DNA from: an uncultured Eubacterium sp.
GTDB lineage: Bacteria; Bacillota; Clostridia; Oscillospirales; Acutalibacteraceae
Reading direction: 5' to 3'
DNA length: 63,880 bases
NCBI GenBank assembly: GCA_905233545.1
Contig: CAJOEV010000024.1
Location: 1 to 63,880 of the forward strand
Shown: in pieces, positions 63,754 through 63,880 of the stretch
How the letters are laid out: every line of letters begins with the position of its first letter
Position numbering within the stretch: position 1 is the first letter of the stretch
Program-made: the position numbers and the translations under genes
The notes under the pieces: generated by a model
Database searches by the model: none
Told to the model about the DNA's origin: nothing
The model's input: the letters and a program-made list of their open reading frames with translations, nothing else

Positions 63754-63880
63754 GCAGCGGCGAGGGTGGTATGCCTGTTAAACTTCTCAAGTCCGACTAT
63801 CTCAAGTACTTCATCATTCAGATTGCCTCCGGTCACTTCGGCTGGAACAGGATTATCAAGGCAATGCCGCATATGGTGAC
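63732..63880 (+). CDS. Glutamate synthase-like (GltB domain) fragment, partial both ends
   Basis: In a different frame from the S component, the last about 150 bases encode NIPIRMSSGEGGMPVKLLKS, then YFIIQIASGHFGWNRIIKAM, running off the window. This pattern matches the FMN-binding synthase domain of archaeal/clostridial-type glutamate synthase-related proteins, where IRMSSGEGG and QIASGHFGW are conserved. There is no start codon or ribosome site upstream, and codon use (many C-ending codons) is unlike the neighbouring genes. It is most likely an assembly chimera or a rearrangement joint near 63730. Confidence 0.5.

Overview
The window looks like chromosomal DNA of a low-GC Gram-positive bacterium, most likely class Clostridia and a gut-type Oscillospiraceae/Ruminococcus-like lineage. 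This is inferred from AT-rich codon use, the plsX-rnc-smc-ftsY and rpoBC-rpsL-rpsG-fusA-tuf gene orders, a long-form hibernation factor, an ECF transporter, strong AAGGAG ribosome sites, consensus sigma-A promoters, and a large secreted beta-helix protein ending in dockerin-like repeats. No rRNA, tRNA or CRISPR array was found.

Layout. 1-8 kb: tail of a secreted protein, a DUF218 membrane protein, a two-gene ABC exporter, and a 1072-aa secreted carbohydrate-binding-like protein. 8-12 kb: feoAB iron uptake and a GPH-type sugar symporter. 12-20.3 kb: one operon with a phosphatase/kinase fusion (SpoIIE-type PP2C plus RsbW-type ATPase), a STAS antagonist, and a dimodular NRPS (A-T-C-A-T-reductase). 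20.4-25.7 kb: hpf, then an AT-rich accessory block with a structured-RNA locus, a frameshifted small gene, an XRE repressor facing a perfect operator/promoter, and two pairs of related exported proteins. 25.8-43.7 kb: a housekeeping run (trmH, dprA, topA, trmFO, plsX, rnc, radical SAM, smc, ftsY, rdgB, yhbY, nadD, yqeK, rsfS, leuS). 44-56.7 kb: rpoB, rpoC, rpsL, rpsG, fusA, tuf. 56.7-63.9 kb: a DUF6442/XRE/REP-transposase operon, recD2, an mreB homologue, and an ECF transporter cut off by what reads as a glutamate synthase fragment.

Three themes stand out. (1) The partner-switching pair directly upstream of the NRPS suggests stress-type control of a small reductively released peptide or acyl-amino aldehyde. 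(2) Intergenic spaces repeatedly carry short degenerate tandem arrays with an exact 7-nt period (eight loci), usually flanking hairpins. Some loci also hold GTAG-headed REP-like hairpins. A REP-associated tyrosine transposase gene lies in the window and carries an inverted pair of such REPs inside its own coding sequence. (3) Three normally essential genes (plsX, smc, leuS) are broken by an in-frame stop or by 43- and 37-nt deletions, and the right edge looks chimeric, so assembly error has to be weighed against real decay.
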